Shown one piece after another: positions 48,398-56,384 of a stretch of DNA of 64,000 nucleotides. The stretch lies in the NCBI RefSeq assembly GCF_036924715.1, contig NZ_JAZHSB010000001.1, forward strand, positions 3,339,001 to 3,403,000, written 5' to 3'. Each line of letters begins with the position of its first letter. Within the stretch, counting starts at the first letter, position 1. The translations under genes were made by a program, and so were the position numbers. The notes under the pieces are model-generated. The model searched no databases and was not told the origin of the DNA. It saw nothing but the letters and a program-made list of their open reading frames with translations. Origin of the DNA: Bradyrhizobium sp. AZCC 1721 (GTDB taxonomy: Bacteria; Pseudomonadota; Alphaproteobacteria; Rhizobiales; Xanthobacteraceae).

Positions 48398-48598
48398 ATG
48401 GGTTTGCCGGATCATGGTTTACCGCTTGTTCAGCTTAAGGAGCAGCGGCGCGACCTGGTTGTAGCGCTGCAGAATCGCAGCGGTCCGGTCTCGAGCTGGG
48501 AATTGATGCAGATCGCAGCGATCCAGCAGGCGATCTCGGCGTTCGAGGACGTCATCGCCGATCTCGACGCCGAACTGGAAATGGAAGCGGCGGCCTGA
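48398..48598 (+). CDS. Small hypothetical helical protein (66 residues)
   Basis: The ATG at 48398 follows AGGGGG at about eight bases. The product is acidic and almost entirely helical: VQLKEQRRDLVVALQNRSG, then IAAIQQAISAFEDVIADLDAEL. Heptad-like hydrophobic spacing suggests a short coiled coil. No family recognised. A GC-rich space of about 250 bases separates it from the SDR gene upstream, which is on the other strand. Confidence 0.7.
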   Translation: MGLPDHGLPLVQLKEQRRDLVVALQNRSGPVSSWELMQIAAIQQAISAFEDVIADLDAELEMEAAA

Positions 48599-48785
48599 GC
48601 CGATAGCGCGCAGCTTTCCGGCCGCCACGGTCTGCTTTACGACTCGCGCGTGGCGGATAAGATAGCGCATGCGCTACGCTCTCGCATTTCCATTCGCTCT
48701 CATCGCATTGCATGTTCAGTCATGCGGGCGAACCGCTACGAACTGATTGCGGCCTGGTCACCGGACCGGGTGAAGGCTGATTAGA

Positions 48786-49541
48786 TCAGCGCTGCAGATA
48801 GCGCGCCTCGAGATGGGCGCGTTCGGCTTTGCCGAGACCAAGACCATCGCGGAGATAGCTTTCGAGATCACCGTAGTCGGCGTCGATGGCCTCGAAGGCG
48901 GCGGCGAGAAACGAGGCCTGCACCGAGCCCAGCACCTGCTTGACGTTTTCGGGCAGGTCGCTGCTGTGATTTGGGTCCCGTCGGTAGAAGCGGTTGGTCA
49001 GCAGATAGTCTTCCGAGATGATGTCCTCGGAAACGCCGAGCGTATGCAGGATCAGCGCGCACGCAAAGCCGGTGCGGTCCTTGCCGGCGGTGCAGTGGAT
49101 CACCAGCGGCGCGCGATCTTCCAGCAAATGTGCAAACAGGGTCCGGAAGTGCTGCGTATTCTTCTGCACATAGCTGCGGTAGGAGTCGCGCATCACCTCG
49201 ACGGCGTGGTCCGTGGACAGCGGCGTGCCGGCGGCTCCGATGGCGCGCAGCGCCGCGACCACCGTCGGCTCGACCGGCAGCGAATGAACTGATATCTCGG
49301 GCATGCCACATAGGGCGGCGGTGCGCTCCTCGGTGCCGCGAAAATCGAACGCGCTGCGGACGCCCAGCTCCCGCAGCACGGAGACATCGCCTTCGGTGAG
49401 ATGGCCAAGATGGTTGGAGCGAAAAATCTGCCGCCAACGTACGGTCCGGCCGTCGCTTGTGGGATAGCCGCCGAGATCGCGAAAATTGCTGGCGCCGGCA
49501 AGATTGAGATGGCGGGCAGGGGAGGCAGGGGATTCTGACAT
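48786..49541 (-). CDS. Tyrosine-protein phosphatase, Tyr_phosphatase3 family
   Basis: The 251-residue protein carries VIHCTAGKDRTGFACALIL, the C-x5-R phosphatase loop with catalytic cysteine and arginine, and the family's N-terminal NFRDLGGYPTSDGRTVRWRQIFRS block. Asp of DFRGTEER could serve as general acid. Members act on phosphotyrosine or phosphoinositide/lipid substrates; some are secreted, but no signal peptide is present here. No partner kinase gene is nearby. Confidence 0.92.
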   Translation of the reverse strand: MSESPASPARHLNLAGASNFRDLGGYPTSDGRTVRWRQIFRSNHLGHLTEGDVSVLRELGVRSAFDFRGTEERTAALCGMPEISVHSLPVEPTVVAALRAIGAAGTPLSTDHAVEVMRDSYRSYVQKNTQHFRTLFAHLLEDRAPLVIHCTAGKDRTGFACALILHTLGVSEDIISEDYLLTNRFYRRDPNHSSDLPENVKQVLGSVQASFLAAAFEAIDADYGDLESYLRDGLGLGKAERAHLEARYLQR

Positions 49542-49564
49542 TGGCGGTTTGAACGATCTCGTGC

Positions 49565-49768
49565 TGCGGACAAACGACGGAAGGGCATGCCACTCGTTCC
49601 CGTCCCGTCTACACTGAACTTGTCAGGGGACGAAACATGAATTGTCGAACGATTACGATTTTTGGCGCTCGTTATGCGCCGCAGCGGCTGCTGCGACCGT
49701 TCCATGGGCGTGAACCCGCAAATTCAGTGGCTGGCGGACGGCCGCTTTGGTTAGCATTTCGGACTTAA
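49565..49768 (+). pseudogene. Degenerate copy of the mliC promoter and N-terminal coding region
   Basis: Bases 49565-49669 align with 51929-52031: both begin GCGGACAAACG, continue through a GGGCATG block, CGTCTA-ACT (candidate -10), a GGGACGAAA-ATGAATTGTCG ribosome-site/start block, and end ACGATTTTTGGCGC. After about 12 codons the reading frame (ATG at 49637) no longer resembles MliC and stops at about 49768. It is a remnant of a duplication or of a mobile promoter segment. Confidence 0.65.
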
Positions 49769-49872
49769 ATTCGGACCTCACAACATGTCCTCCGAGAGGC
49801 ACCGATACGCACATTGTAGATTTTCTATGCGCTAGCCTTCATGAAGGGAAGGGATCGACAACCGAAAGCGGA

Positions 49873-49899
49873 AGAGGCCGCCTACTGAGGGCGGCCTCT
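49873..49899 (-). terminator. Hairpin downstream of the 39-residue ORF
   Basis: AGAGGCCGCC (49873-49882), loop TACTGAG, GGCGGCCTCT (49890-49899): a perfect ten-pair stem just after the minus-strand stop at 49903. On that strand TTTCGGTT follows, a modest U-tract. Confidence 0.65.
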
Positions 49900-49902
49900 G
49901 GG

Positions 49903-50022
49903 CTACTTCCGTGGCGGCAGCTTGACCGGGACATGAGGCGTGGTGCTAACCACCTTGACGCTTCCATCCGAAACAAAGCTCCTGAGCGTTTCCAGCACCA
50001 GGAAGAATTTCTCCGCGAGCAT
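49903..50022 (-). CDS. Short conserved-looking protein (39 residues)
   Basis: The ATG at 50022 follows GGAGGAGG at about seven bases, one of the strongest ribosome sites in the window. The 39-residue product starts MLAEKFFLVLETLRSF and ends PHVPVKLPPRK. I recall near-identical short proteins from Bradyrhizobium genomes, without known function. It is flanked by two almost identical hairpins (49873-49899 downstream, 50106-50127 upstream). The N-terminal helix is amphipathic; there is no signal peptide. Confidence 0.72.
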   Translation of the reverse strand: MLAEKFFLVLETLRSFVSDGSVKVVSTTPHVPVKLPPRK

Positions 50023-50105
50023 GGCGGGACCTCCTCCGGCTAGTTTGATTTGAGGAGGAGATTATCACCGCTGCAGGGCGGGGACCATACAACTTAGGAA
50101 AGCTG

Positions 50106-50127
50106 AGGCCGCCAACTGAGGCGGCCT
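50106..50127. repeat. Second copy of the GGCCGCC hairpin
   Basis: AGGCCGCC (50106-50113), AACTGA, GGCGGCCT (50120-50127). It repeats the stem and loop of the hairpin at 49873-49899 almost exactly, on the other side of the 39-residue ORF. Confidence 0.75.
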
Positions 50128-50294
50128 GCAACCGGTCCCGCATATCCTGCGACGGCCGGATGGAGAGGCGGCGCGCCGCGAGACGTTGTCGTTGCGCAAC
50201 CCTGTCGTGTGATCTTCTTCATTTTGCAGAGTGATCCTCTTGTATAGCTTGGATATGCCCTGTCATTGTCATAAAATATTCATACGGCATTCCG

Positions 50295-51896
50295 ATGGAG
50301 ATATCGTTGAACGCGCGGCAGCCAGTCGTGAGCGATTCTGGCGCAGCGACCGCTGTGCGACCGGCTGAACAGGCGGAAATCGAACTAAAGCTGCTGGCGC
50401 CGCCAGGATCCCTCGAAAAGCTGCGCGAGATGCCTGTCATCGTGCAGCATGCGCGCAACCGTGGCGCGTTTCGTCGGCTGGAAACGGTGTATTACGATAC
50501 GGCGGAGCGCCTGCTATTCCAACATGGCATGTCGCTGCGCGTGCGACGCAGCGGTAAACACTTCATCCAGACACTAAAGCTTGCAGCCAATATCGGACGA
50601 CCTCTAACCCGGCGGCAGTGGGAAGCGCCGGTTGGCGACTTCACCCCTGATCTGGCGCGGCTTCCCGCCGGCGAGGTCGGTGATCTATTGACGACGCTCG
50701 CCAACGACGCACTGGTGCCGGTTTTCGCGACGAGAGTCCGCCGGCACGCGCGGCAACTCGATCTGCCCGACGCGTCCGTTGCAATCGCATTCGACGAGGG
50801 GGCGATCGAGGCCGGTGGGCGCCAGGAAGTCCTCTCCGAAATCGAACTCGAATTGAAGAGCGGCAATGCCGGGGTCCTGTTCGATCTCGGAACGCAGTTG
50901 CTCGACGCTGCGCCGCTACAGGTCGGCACGCGCAGCAAGGCGGAACGCGGTTATGCGCTCGCCTTCGACGTCGTTCGGCCGGCGGCGAAAGCCGAGCCGT
51001 TGAGCATTACTGCAGAGGACGTCGTCGACGACGTCATCGCACACTTGATGGGGGCCTGCTGGCATCATCTTCTGAAAAATCACATGGTGGCGCAGGAGGG
51101 AACAGACCCCGAAGGCGTGCACCAGATGCGTGTTGCCTTGCGTCGCTTGCGGACGATATGCGCGCTGTTCCGGCGTGATATTCCGTCGCCTTCATTCCAG
51201 GCGATCAACAGCGAAGCGCGGTGGCTGATGCAGCAGTTCGGCCCGGCGCGGGATTGGGATGTTTTCGCCGAGACGACCGTCGCTCGCCTGGTTGCGGCGG
51301 CTCCGGATATCGACCTCGGCGCCCTGCATGAGGCGGTCGACCGGCAGCGCAAATCGAGCTACTACGCTTTACAAACGGTGCTCGCTGACCTCCGTTGCAG
51401 CCGTTTCCTGCTCTCGCTGGGACACTTGGTGGAACGCCGCGGCTGGCGCAACGAGATGGACAGCGAAGCGCTGGCCGTCCTGTCGCTACCGATGCCAATG
51501 CTCGCGGATAAGATTTTGGCGCGCTTGCATCGCAGGGCGCTCAAGCGTGGCGCGCATTTCCGGCAGCTCAACGTCGAAGCGCAGCACGATCTCAGAATCG
51601 ATCTCAAGAAGCTGCGCTATGCGGCGGAGTTCTTCCTGCCCCTTTATGCCACGCGTGCGCCGGCCAAGCGCTACGTGAGGCGGCTCGCCAGGCTTCAGAC
51701 CAGTCTCGGACGCGCGCGCGACATCGCAAGTACCCGCATTCTGCTCGACGCCATCAGGCGGGAGGGCCAGCCTTCGCTTCATCCCGCCATCGGCGCAGTG
51801 GCGGGTTGGCAAGCGCGCGATCGGATCGTTGTAACAAAAGCGCTCCGCAAGCGATGGCGGCGATTCAAAGCGACGCCCGCGTTCTGGGGCCGGTAG
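50295..51896 (+). CDS. CYTH and CHAD domain protein
   Basis: The 533-residue protein has an N-terminal CYTH domain whose EIELK motif (28-32) starts the triphosphate tunnel; YYDT, LRVRRSG and EIELELKSG follow as metal/phosphate strands. From about 240 to the end is a CHAD domain, an all-helical region rich in conserved basic residues (HQMRVALRRLRT, RDWDVF, LRIDLKKLRYAAEFF). CYTH domains hydrolyse inorganic or organic triphosphates, and CHAD domains bind polyphosphate and localise to its granules. ppk and ppx are in the same window but 45 kb away. Confidence 0.93.
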   Translation: MEISLNARQPVVSDSGAATAVRPAEQAEIELKLLAPPGSLEKLREMPVIVQHARNRGAFRRLETVYYDTAERLLFQHGMSLRVRRSGKHFIQTLKLAANIGRPLTRRQWEAPVGDFTPDLARLPAGEVGDLLTTLANDALVPVFATRVRRHARQLDLPDASVAIAFDEGAIEAGGRQEVLSEIELELKSGNAGVLFDLGTQLLDAAPLQVGTRSKAERGYALAFDVVRPAAKAEPLSITAEDVVDDVIAHLMGACWHHLLKNHMVAQEGTDPEGVHQMRVALRRLRTICALFRRDIPSPSFQAINSEARWLMQQFGPARDWDVFAETTVARLVAAAPDIDLGALHEAVDRQRKSSYYALQTVLADLRCSRFLLSLGHLVERRGWRNEMDSEALAVLSLPMPMLADKILARLHRRALKRGAHFRQLNVEAQHDLRIDLKKLRYAAEFFLPLYATRAPAKRYVRRLARLQTSLGRARDIASTRILLDAIRREGQPSLHPAIGAVAGWQARDRIVVTKALRKRWRRFKATPAFWGR

Positions 51897-51999
51897 ATCC
51901 GTCACTTCCTCCAGGCAATCTCGTACCGCGGACAAACGGTCGAAAGGGCATGTCGCCCGCTCTTGTCTCGTCTATACTCGACTGTGCGAGGGACGAAAT

Positions 52000-52317
52000 A
52001 TGAATTGTCGCAGAAATACGATTTTTGGCGCGGCGCTAGGCTTCGCCGCGGTTGCAACCATGCCGTCACCGGCGTCGGCGCAGTCCAGCTTCCGGAATTA
52101 TCGTTGCGCCGACGGCTCGCAGTTCACGGTTGGGTTTTTTCAGTACGACAAGCGTGCCCATCTGCAACTCGACGGCAAGGCGGTAACACTGCCCAAGCGT
52201 TGGGTCTTGTCAGGGTCGCGTTACCAAGGGAAGGGCGTGACCCTACGGATCACCAAAGCCGGCATCACCACACTCAAGCACGCCAGGCGGCCGACCACGA
52301 CGTGCGAGCAGACATGA
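52000..52317 (+). CDS. MliC-like lysozyme inhibitor family protein
   Basis: The 105-residue exported protein has a signal peptide (FGAALGFAAVATMPSPASAQS) and a MliC-like domain: YRCADGSQFTVGF, then HLQLDGKAVTLP and SGSRYQGKGVTLRI, with Cys36 and Cys102 placed to form the family's disulfide. MliC proteins inhibit C-type lysozyme; inhibitory activity here is inferred. There is no lipobox, so it would be periplasmic rather than a lipoprotein. GAGGG lies about eight bases before the ATG. Confidence 0.82.
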   Translation: MNCRRNTIFGAALGFAAVATMPSPASAQSSFRNYRCADGSQFTVGFFQYDKRAHLQLDGKAVTLPKRWVLSGSRYQGKGVTLRITKAGITTLKHARRPTTTCEQT

Positions 52318-52351
52318 AAAAGGGCCGAAACGATTTCGTTCCGACCCTTTT
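52317..52351. terminator. Terminator after the MliC-like gene
   Basis: AAAAGGGCCGAAACG, loop ATTT, CGTTCCGACCCTTTT pairs over 13 of 15 positions, with A-tract and T-tract at its ends, so it can act in both directions. Confidence 0.85.
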
Positions 52352-52410
52352 CTAGTTCTCCGTCCGCGCCTCGTTTGCCCGGCGCGTCCCTGCCAAACAC
52401 CTCCCAAGCA

Positions 52411-52611
52411 TCAGTGATCCCGCTCGGTCTTGGCGTCCTCGATCGCCGCGGCGTGGTACCAGCTATCGCAGCAGTCCGCGAGGTTGACCGGCTGGGCCGC
52501 AAACTCGGTCACGGCTTCGGTCTCGCCATAGCGACGTCCCCCGAGAGCCGCCCGGCCCCCGGCTGGGAATTGGTAGATCGTGGCTGACCCGTGATTCAAA
52601 CTCGGATTCAT
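52411..52611 (-). CDS. Small hypothetical protein (66 residues)
   Basis: AAGGAG lies six bases before the ATG at 52611 and only three before an ATG at 52614, so the first is preferred. The product starts MNPSLNHGSATIYQFPAGGR, has GGRRYGETEAV in the middle and ends with CCDSWYHAAAIEDAK. I recall similar short proteins in many Bradyrhizobium strains; no function is known. It reads away from glnII and ends near the terminator of the MliC-like gene. Confidence 0.72.
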   Translation of the reverse strand: MNPSLNHGSATIYQFPAGGRAALGGRRYGETEAVTEFAAQPVNLADCCDSWYHAAAIEDAKTERDH

Positions 52612-52693
52612 CATTGTCTCCTTTTTTCGAAGCGCGAGCCTCCATGGTGCGCCCGACTCGTTCTCTACTGGTTACGTAAGGCGATATTGTCGG

Positions 52694-52710
52694 TGCCCCG
52701 GGCGGGTGCA
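52694..52710. promoter_or_regulatory. Candidate NtrC-binding site
   Basis: TGCCCC, five bases, GGTGCA resembles the NtrC consensus TGCACC-N4/5-GGTGCA with one mismatch. It is about 330 bases upstream of the sigma-54 promoter, far but possible for an enhancer. Confidence 0.35.
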
Positions 52711-53039
52711 AGTGACCAAGAGAGCGGCAGGCTTTGTCTATTTCGTAGGCAGTTTTGGCGGTGCATTCTGCAAGGCAGCGTTTGCATGACCAACGCGTGG
52801 GGCGACGGGATGGTTGCTCGGCGGAGTCGGCGTCCCACGTGGGGGCCTCAAAAGGATGCTGCACCTTTAAGCGCTTAGCGGCAGCGGAGCGAAAATGCCG
52901 GAAAAATGTGCTGGATTCGGACCGCTGGCCCGCCCCCAGACCGCCCGATTTGCGGGCCGGCCGCGCTCCTATGTCGCAGCTTCTATTTTGGGCCGCCGCC
53001 GGCGCGAGCCGTGGAAGGCCAATGCCGCACTGCAGCGAT

Positions 53040-53055
53040 TGGCACGTTAAATGCT
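53040..53055 (+). promoter_or_regulatory. Sigma-54 promoter of glnII
   Basis: TGGCACGTTAAATGCT fits the consensus TGGCAC(G)-N4-TTGC(A/T) with one mismatch; GG and GC are exactly ten bases apart. Transcription would start near 53066, about 110 bases before the glnII ATG, consistent with known NtrC-dependent control of rhizobial glnII. Confidence 0.78.
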
Positions 53056-53177
53056 TAGAAGGGCGTGGCCTGACGTGGCCGGGTACACGCATGCGGGGAC
53101 CTCCGGGGGCTGGGCGTCAAAGTCCAGAATTCAAGGTTTCGGTTTTCCGCATTTCATAGCAACTCAAGAGAGGCTCA

Positions 53178-54215
53178 ATGACCAAGTACAAGCTCGAGTA
53201 TATTTGGCTCGACGGCTATACGCCGACGCCGAGTCTGCGCGGCAAAACGCAGATCAAGGAATTCGACAAGTTCCCGACGCTCGAACAGCTTCCGCTGTGG
53301 GGCTTCGACGGCTCGTCCACCATGCAGGCCGAAGGCCACAGCTCCGATTGCGTGCTGAAGCCCGTCGCCGTCTATCCGGATGCTGCGCGGGAAAACGGCG
53401 CGCTGGTGATGTGCGAAGTCATGATGCCCGATGGCAAGACCCCGCACCCCTCGAACAAGCGCGCAACCATTCTCGACGATGAAGGTGCCTGGTTCGGCTT
53501 CGAGCAGGAATATTTCTTCTACAAGGACGGCCGTCCGCTCGGCTTCCCCTCGGACGGTTATCCGGGTCCGCAGGGCCCGTACTACACCGGCGTTGGCTAC
53601 AAGAACGTTGGCGATGTCGCCCGCAAGATCGTGGAAGAGCATCTCAACCTCTGCCTCGCCGCCGGCATCAACCACGAAGGCATCAACGCCGAAGTGGCGA
53701 AGGGCCAGTGGGAATTCCAGATCTTCGGCAAGGGCTCCAAGACCGCTGCCGACCAGATGTGGATGGCTCGCTACCTGATGCTGCGCCTGACCGAGAGCTA
53801 CGGCATCGACATCGAATTCCACTGCAAGCCGCTCGGCGATACCGACTGGAACGGCTCGGGCATGCACGCCAACTTCTCGACCAAGTACATGCGCGAAGTC
53901 GGTGGCAAGGAATACTTCGAGAAGCTGATGGCTGCCTTTGAGAAGAATCTCATGGACCACATTGCCGTCTACGGGCCGGACAACGACAAGCGCCTGACCG
54001 GCAAGCACGAGACCGCGCCCTGGAACAAGTTCAGCTATGGCGTGGCTGACCGCGGCGCCTCGATCCGCGTTCCGCACTCCTTCGTCAACAATGGCTACAA
54101 GGGCTATCTGGAAGACCGCCGTCCGAACTCGCAGGGCGACCCCTACCAGATCGCGTCCCAGATCCTGAAGACGATCGCGGAAGTCCCGACCGGCGCCAAG
54201 GCGGCCGCGGCCTAA
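53178..54215 (+). CDS. glnII: Glutamine synthetase II (eukaryote-type)
   Basis: The 345-residue enzyme joins glutamate and ammonia with ATP. Its length and sequence are of the GSII type: YKLEYIWLDGYTPTPSLRGKT, LPLWGFDGSST, WFGFEQEYFFY, the catalytic QWEFQIFGKG, WNGSGMHANFST, and ADRGASIRVP at the ammonium/ATP site. GSII is characteristic of rhizobia and relatives, in addition to GSI, and is not controlled by adenylylation but by NtrC at transcription. A sigma-54 promoter is upstream and a strong terminator downstream, so it is a single-gene unit. Confidence 0.97.
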   Translation: MTKYKLEYIWLDGYTPTPSLRGKTQIKEFDKFPTLEQLPLWGFDGSSTMQAEGHSSDCVLKPVAVYPDAARENGALVMCEVMMPDGKTPHPSNKRATILDDEGAWFGFEQEYFFYKDGRPLGFPSDGYPGPQGPYYTGVGYKNVGDVARKIVEEHLNLCLAAGINHEGINAEVAKGQWEFQIFGKGSKTAADQMWMARYLMLRLTESYGIDIEFHCKPLGDTDWNGSGMHANFSTKYMREVGGKEYFEKLMAAFEKNLMDHIAVYGPDNDKRLTGKHETAPWNKFSYGVADRGASIRVPHSFVNNGYKGYLEDRRPNSQGDPYQIASQILKTIAEVPTGAKAAAA

Positions 54216-54255
54216 CGGACCGACGATACAATTCGGGCTTTCCGGGTTGCAAAGC

Positions 54256-54292
54256 TGATCCGCCAAGGCGTCGCCTTGGCGGATCATTGCGT
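54256..54292 (+). terminator. Terminator of glnII
   Basis: TGATCCGCCAAGGC (54256-54269), loop GTC, GCCTTGGCGGATCA (54273-54286): a perfect 14-pair stem 40 bases after the stop, followed by TTGCGTTTT. Confidence 0.85.
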
Positions 54293-54358
54293 TTTGATGA
54301 CACGGCGCTTTGATAGCTTTGATTCAAATACGGCGGTTCAAGGCCGTTCCCCTGCGTT

Positions 54359-55108
54359 ATGAACCGCGCTAGACAACGAGCCGGGTTTGCCGGGGTGACG
54401 GCATTGTTTGAGGGATTTTACAAAGTCAGGTTTCAGCTTGGCGCGGCGGTCGGCCGCAGCGTGATGTATGCGCGCGGCGGCAAGATGCTGGGCGGCAATT
54501 CGGCCTTTGCCCATATCGGCAGTTACGAAAAACGGGACGACGGCGTCGACATCGTGATCCAGACCGTGCGCCACAACCCGGACCCGAATTACCGCGCGAT
54601 GGCCGGCACCGACGATGCCACCTTGCTGGCGAAGGGCAGGGCAGACGGCAATCTGTACCGCTTCGAAGGGGGCTTGAAGGAGTTGCCCGGCGTGGCGTTC
54701 CATTCGGTGATGACGCCGATCGAGCAGGAGGCCATCCCGATCGCCGGCAGCGTCGGCAAGGGCGGCATCGTCAACGGCCTGTATTCCATCCACGTACGCC
54801 TGCTCGACGGCGTCGAGGGCGGCCTGACCGGCGTGATGCTGCTCAATGACGGGCGCATCCTTGGCGGCGACGCATCCTTCTACTATCTCGGAACTTACAC
54901 CTCGGAGAACGGCCGCTGGAAAGGCCAGATTCTCAATCAGGAGCACACGCCCGCCATGGGCGAGAATCCCATCTTCGGCGGGCATGAAGTCGGCATCGGC
55001 TTTTCCGGCTCCTGCGACGAGCAAGGCGCGCTCCTGGAGGCGACCGCGCTCGCCGGCAAGCGCAGCCTTCGCATGACCGCGGTGCTCAAGCTGATGCGCC
55101 GGGTATAG
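54359..55108 (+). CDS. Tandem GrlR-like protein, copy 2
   Basis: The 249-residue protein from the ATG at 54359 (no good ribosome site; a GTG at 54395 would match the paralogues better). The halves are FEGFYKVRF with GKMLGGNSAFAHIGSY (about 18-135) and NGLYSIHVRLLDG with DGRILGGDASFYYLGTY (from about 139). The second half carries QEHTPAMGENPIFGGHEVGIGFSG-type sequence shared with the other two copies. The N half is closer to copy 3 than to copy 1. Seven bases after its stop begins a ModA-like gene, so the two are very likely cotranscribed and possibly work together. Confidence 0.8.
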   Translation: MNRARQRAGFAGVTALFEGFYKVRFQLGAAVGRSVMYARGGKMLGGNSAFAHIGSYEKRDDGVDIVIQTVRHNPDPNYRAMAGTDDATLLAKGRADGNLYRFEGGLKELPGVAFHSVMTPIEQEAIPIAGSVGKGGIVNGLYSIHVRLLDGVEGGLTGVMLLNDGRILGGDASFYYLGTYTSENGRWKGQILNQEHTPAMGENPIFGGHEVGIGFSGSCDEQGALLEATALAGKRSLRMTAVLKLMRRV

Positions 55109-55114
55109 CGGCCG

Positions 55115-55801
55115 ATGGTTGATACCGTGCGCATGCTCTCGACGCTGGCGTTGAAGGGCGCCGTGCAAAGCCTGGCCGGCCAGTATCGGGCGGCCGGAGG
55201 CGCACGCATCGACGCCGATTTCGCGCCCACACTGGCGCTGTTGGACCGGCTGCGCGCGGGCGAGGCCGCGGACGTCGTCATCCTGACCCGCGAGGGGCTG
55301 GACGAAGTCGCGCGCGAGCGGCGGGTGGTCACGGAGACGTGCGTGGACCTGGCCCGCTCCTTTGTCGGCATCGCCGTGAAGGCTGGGGCGGCCCATCCCG
55401 ATATCGCGACCGAGGCGGCGCTGCGCGCGGCGTTACTCGGCGCGCGCTCGGTGGCCTATTCGCGGCTCGGCGCCAGCGGCATTCTGTTTGCAAGACTGAT
55501 CGAGCAACTCGGCATTGCCGCCGAGGTCAATGCGAGAGCGCAGATCATCCCGCAGGGCTTTACCGCTGAGAAGCTGGTGACCGGCGAGGCCGATCTCGCC
55601 GTCCAGCAAATCAGCGAGTTGAAGCAGGTCGGCGGCATCGCGGTGGTTGGAGCCATTCCACGCGACTTGCAAACGCCCGCGGTGTTTTCCGCCGGGCGTA
55701 TGGTAGCGAGCAACAAACCGGATGAAGCGGACCGGCTGCTGCGATTTCTTGCGTCGCCTGCGGTCGCACCAGCGTTGCGCGAGAGCGGGCTCGAGCCCTG
55801 A
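55115..55801 (+). CDS. ModA-like substrate-binding domain protein without signal peptide
   Basis: This 228-residue protein has the molybdate-binding-protein (SBP_bac_11) pattern: LSTLALKGAVQSLAGQY at the N-terminus, ADVVILTREGLDEV, SVAYSRLGASGILFARLIEQLG, and LVTGEADLAVQQISELK. Unlike transporter-linked ModA it begins directly with the first strand (MVDTVRMLSTLALKG) and has no export signal, so it is probably cytoplasmic. No ModB or ModC gene is near. It lies seven bases downstream of GrlR-like copy 2. The ligand could be an oxyanion or an organic acid. Confidence 0.82.
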   Translation: MVDTVRMLSTLALKGAVQSLAGQYRAAGGARIDADFAPTLALLDRLRAGEAADVVILTREGLDEVARERRVVTETCVDLARSFVGIAVKAGAAHPDIATEAALRAALLGARSVAYSRLGASGILFARLIEQLGIAAEVNARAQIIPQGFTAEKLVTGEADLAVQQISELKQVGGIAVVGAIPRDLQTPAVFSAGRMVASNKPDEADRLLRFLASPAVAPALRESGLEP

Positions 55802-55804
55802 ATT

Positions 55805-56263
55805 TCAATCCCGGATCAAGACGACACCGGCGATCAACAACACTGCGCCTGCGAGCCGCGCGGCGCTGACGGGATGCGGCGTCAGCCCGAACGCGCCGAA
55901 ATGGTCGAGCGTCACCGCAGCGAGCACCTGGCCGGCAATGACCAGCGCAAACAGCGTCGCTGCACCGAGCGAGGGCAACAACAGGATCGCCAGCAGGATG
56001 AAGGCAGCGCCGAACACGCCACCGGACCACGCATACCACGGCACATCGACCATTGTTTTCCATGACGGCACGCGTTCGCCGAGCGCGATCACCGCGACGA
56101 TCATGGTGATGAGGCCGCCCGCATAGCTGATCAGCCCCGCCCAGGCCGGCGAGCCCAGCGCCGTGCGCAGACTGCCATTGAGCACCTGCTGGGTCGCGAC
56201 GCTGACGCCAGCCCCGAGCGCAAGGAGGTACAGGAAGAAATGTTGCACGGGGGCCCCATTCAT
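55805..56263 (-). CDS. DMT family membrane protein, YdcZ/DUF606 type
   Basis: The 152-residue protein has five hydrophobic segments and matches the short YdcZ-type DMT proteins, which often work as pairs. VQHFFLYLLALGAGVSVATQQV and ALGSPAWAGLISYAGGLI form the N-terminal part, and PVSAARLAGAVLLIAGVVLI the C-terminal one. The start at 56263 leaves the usual MNGAPVQ; sequence further upstream is not hydrophobic. It converges on the ModA-like gene. Substrate unknown. Confidence 0.86.
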   Translation of the reverse strand: MNGAPVQHFFLYLLALGAGVSVATQQVLNGSLRTALGSPAWAGLISYAGGLITMIVAVIALGERVPSWKTMVDVPWYAWSGGVFGAAFILLAILLLPSLGAATLFALVIAGQVLAAVTLDHFGAFGLTPHPVSAARLAGAVLLIAGVVLIRD

Positions 56264-56384
56264 TCCGTGCCGGCAGAGCGATCCGGCATCACAGGGCCAG
56301 AGACAACGCGAATAGCAGGACCGGAACAAGAGGGCCCGCGGCGCAATTATTGCGGACGGGGGCTCGCAAAAAGCGGTGCTTTCC

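Larger units (their letters stand above)
49542..50294. other. Intergenic region with a duplicated leader and a short gene
   Basis: About 750 bases. It holds a partial copy of the mliC promoter and leader (49565-49669), two hairpins (49873-49899 and 50106-50127) and a short minus-strand gene between them (49903-50022). The remaining stretches show nothing I can identify. Confidence 0.6.
52612..53177. other. Upstream regulatory region of glnII
   Basis: About 565 bases without a convincing gene. It contains a sigma-54 promoter (53040-53055), a candidate NtrC site (52694-52710), a TGCACC half-site at 52860 and a ten-base palindrome TAAGCGCTTA (52868-52877). The leader before the glnII ATG would be about 110 bases. 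Confidence 0.6.

Noticed and set aside
48667-48786. Two tiny plus-strand frames (about 20-25 codons) before the phosphatase gene
   Set aside because: One resembles a lipoprotein signal with a cysteine, but there is no ribosome site and both are too short to support.
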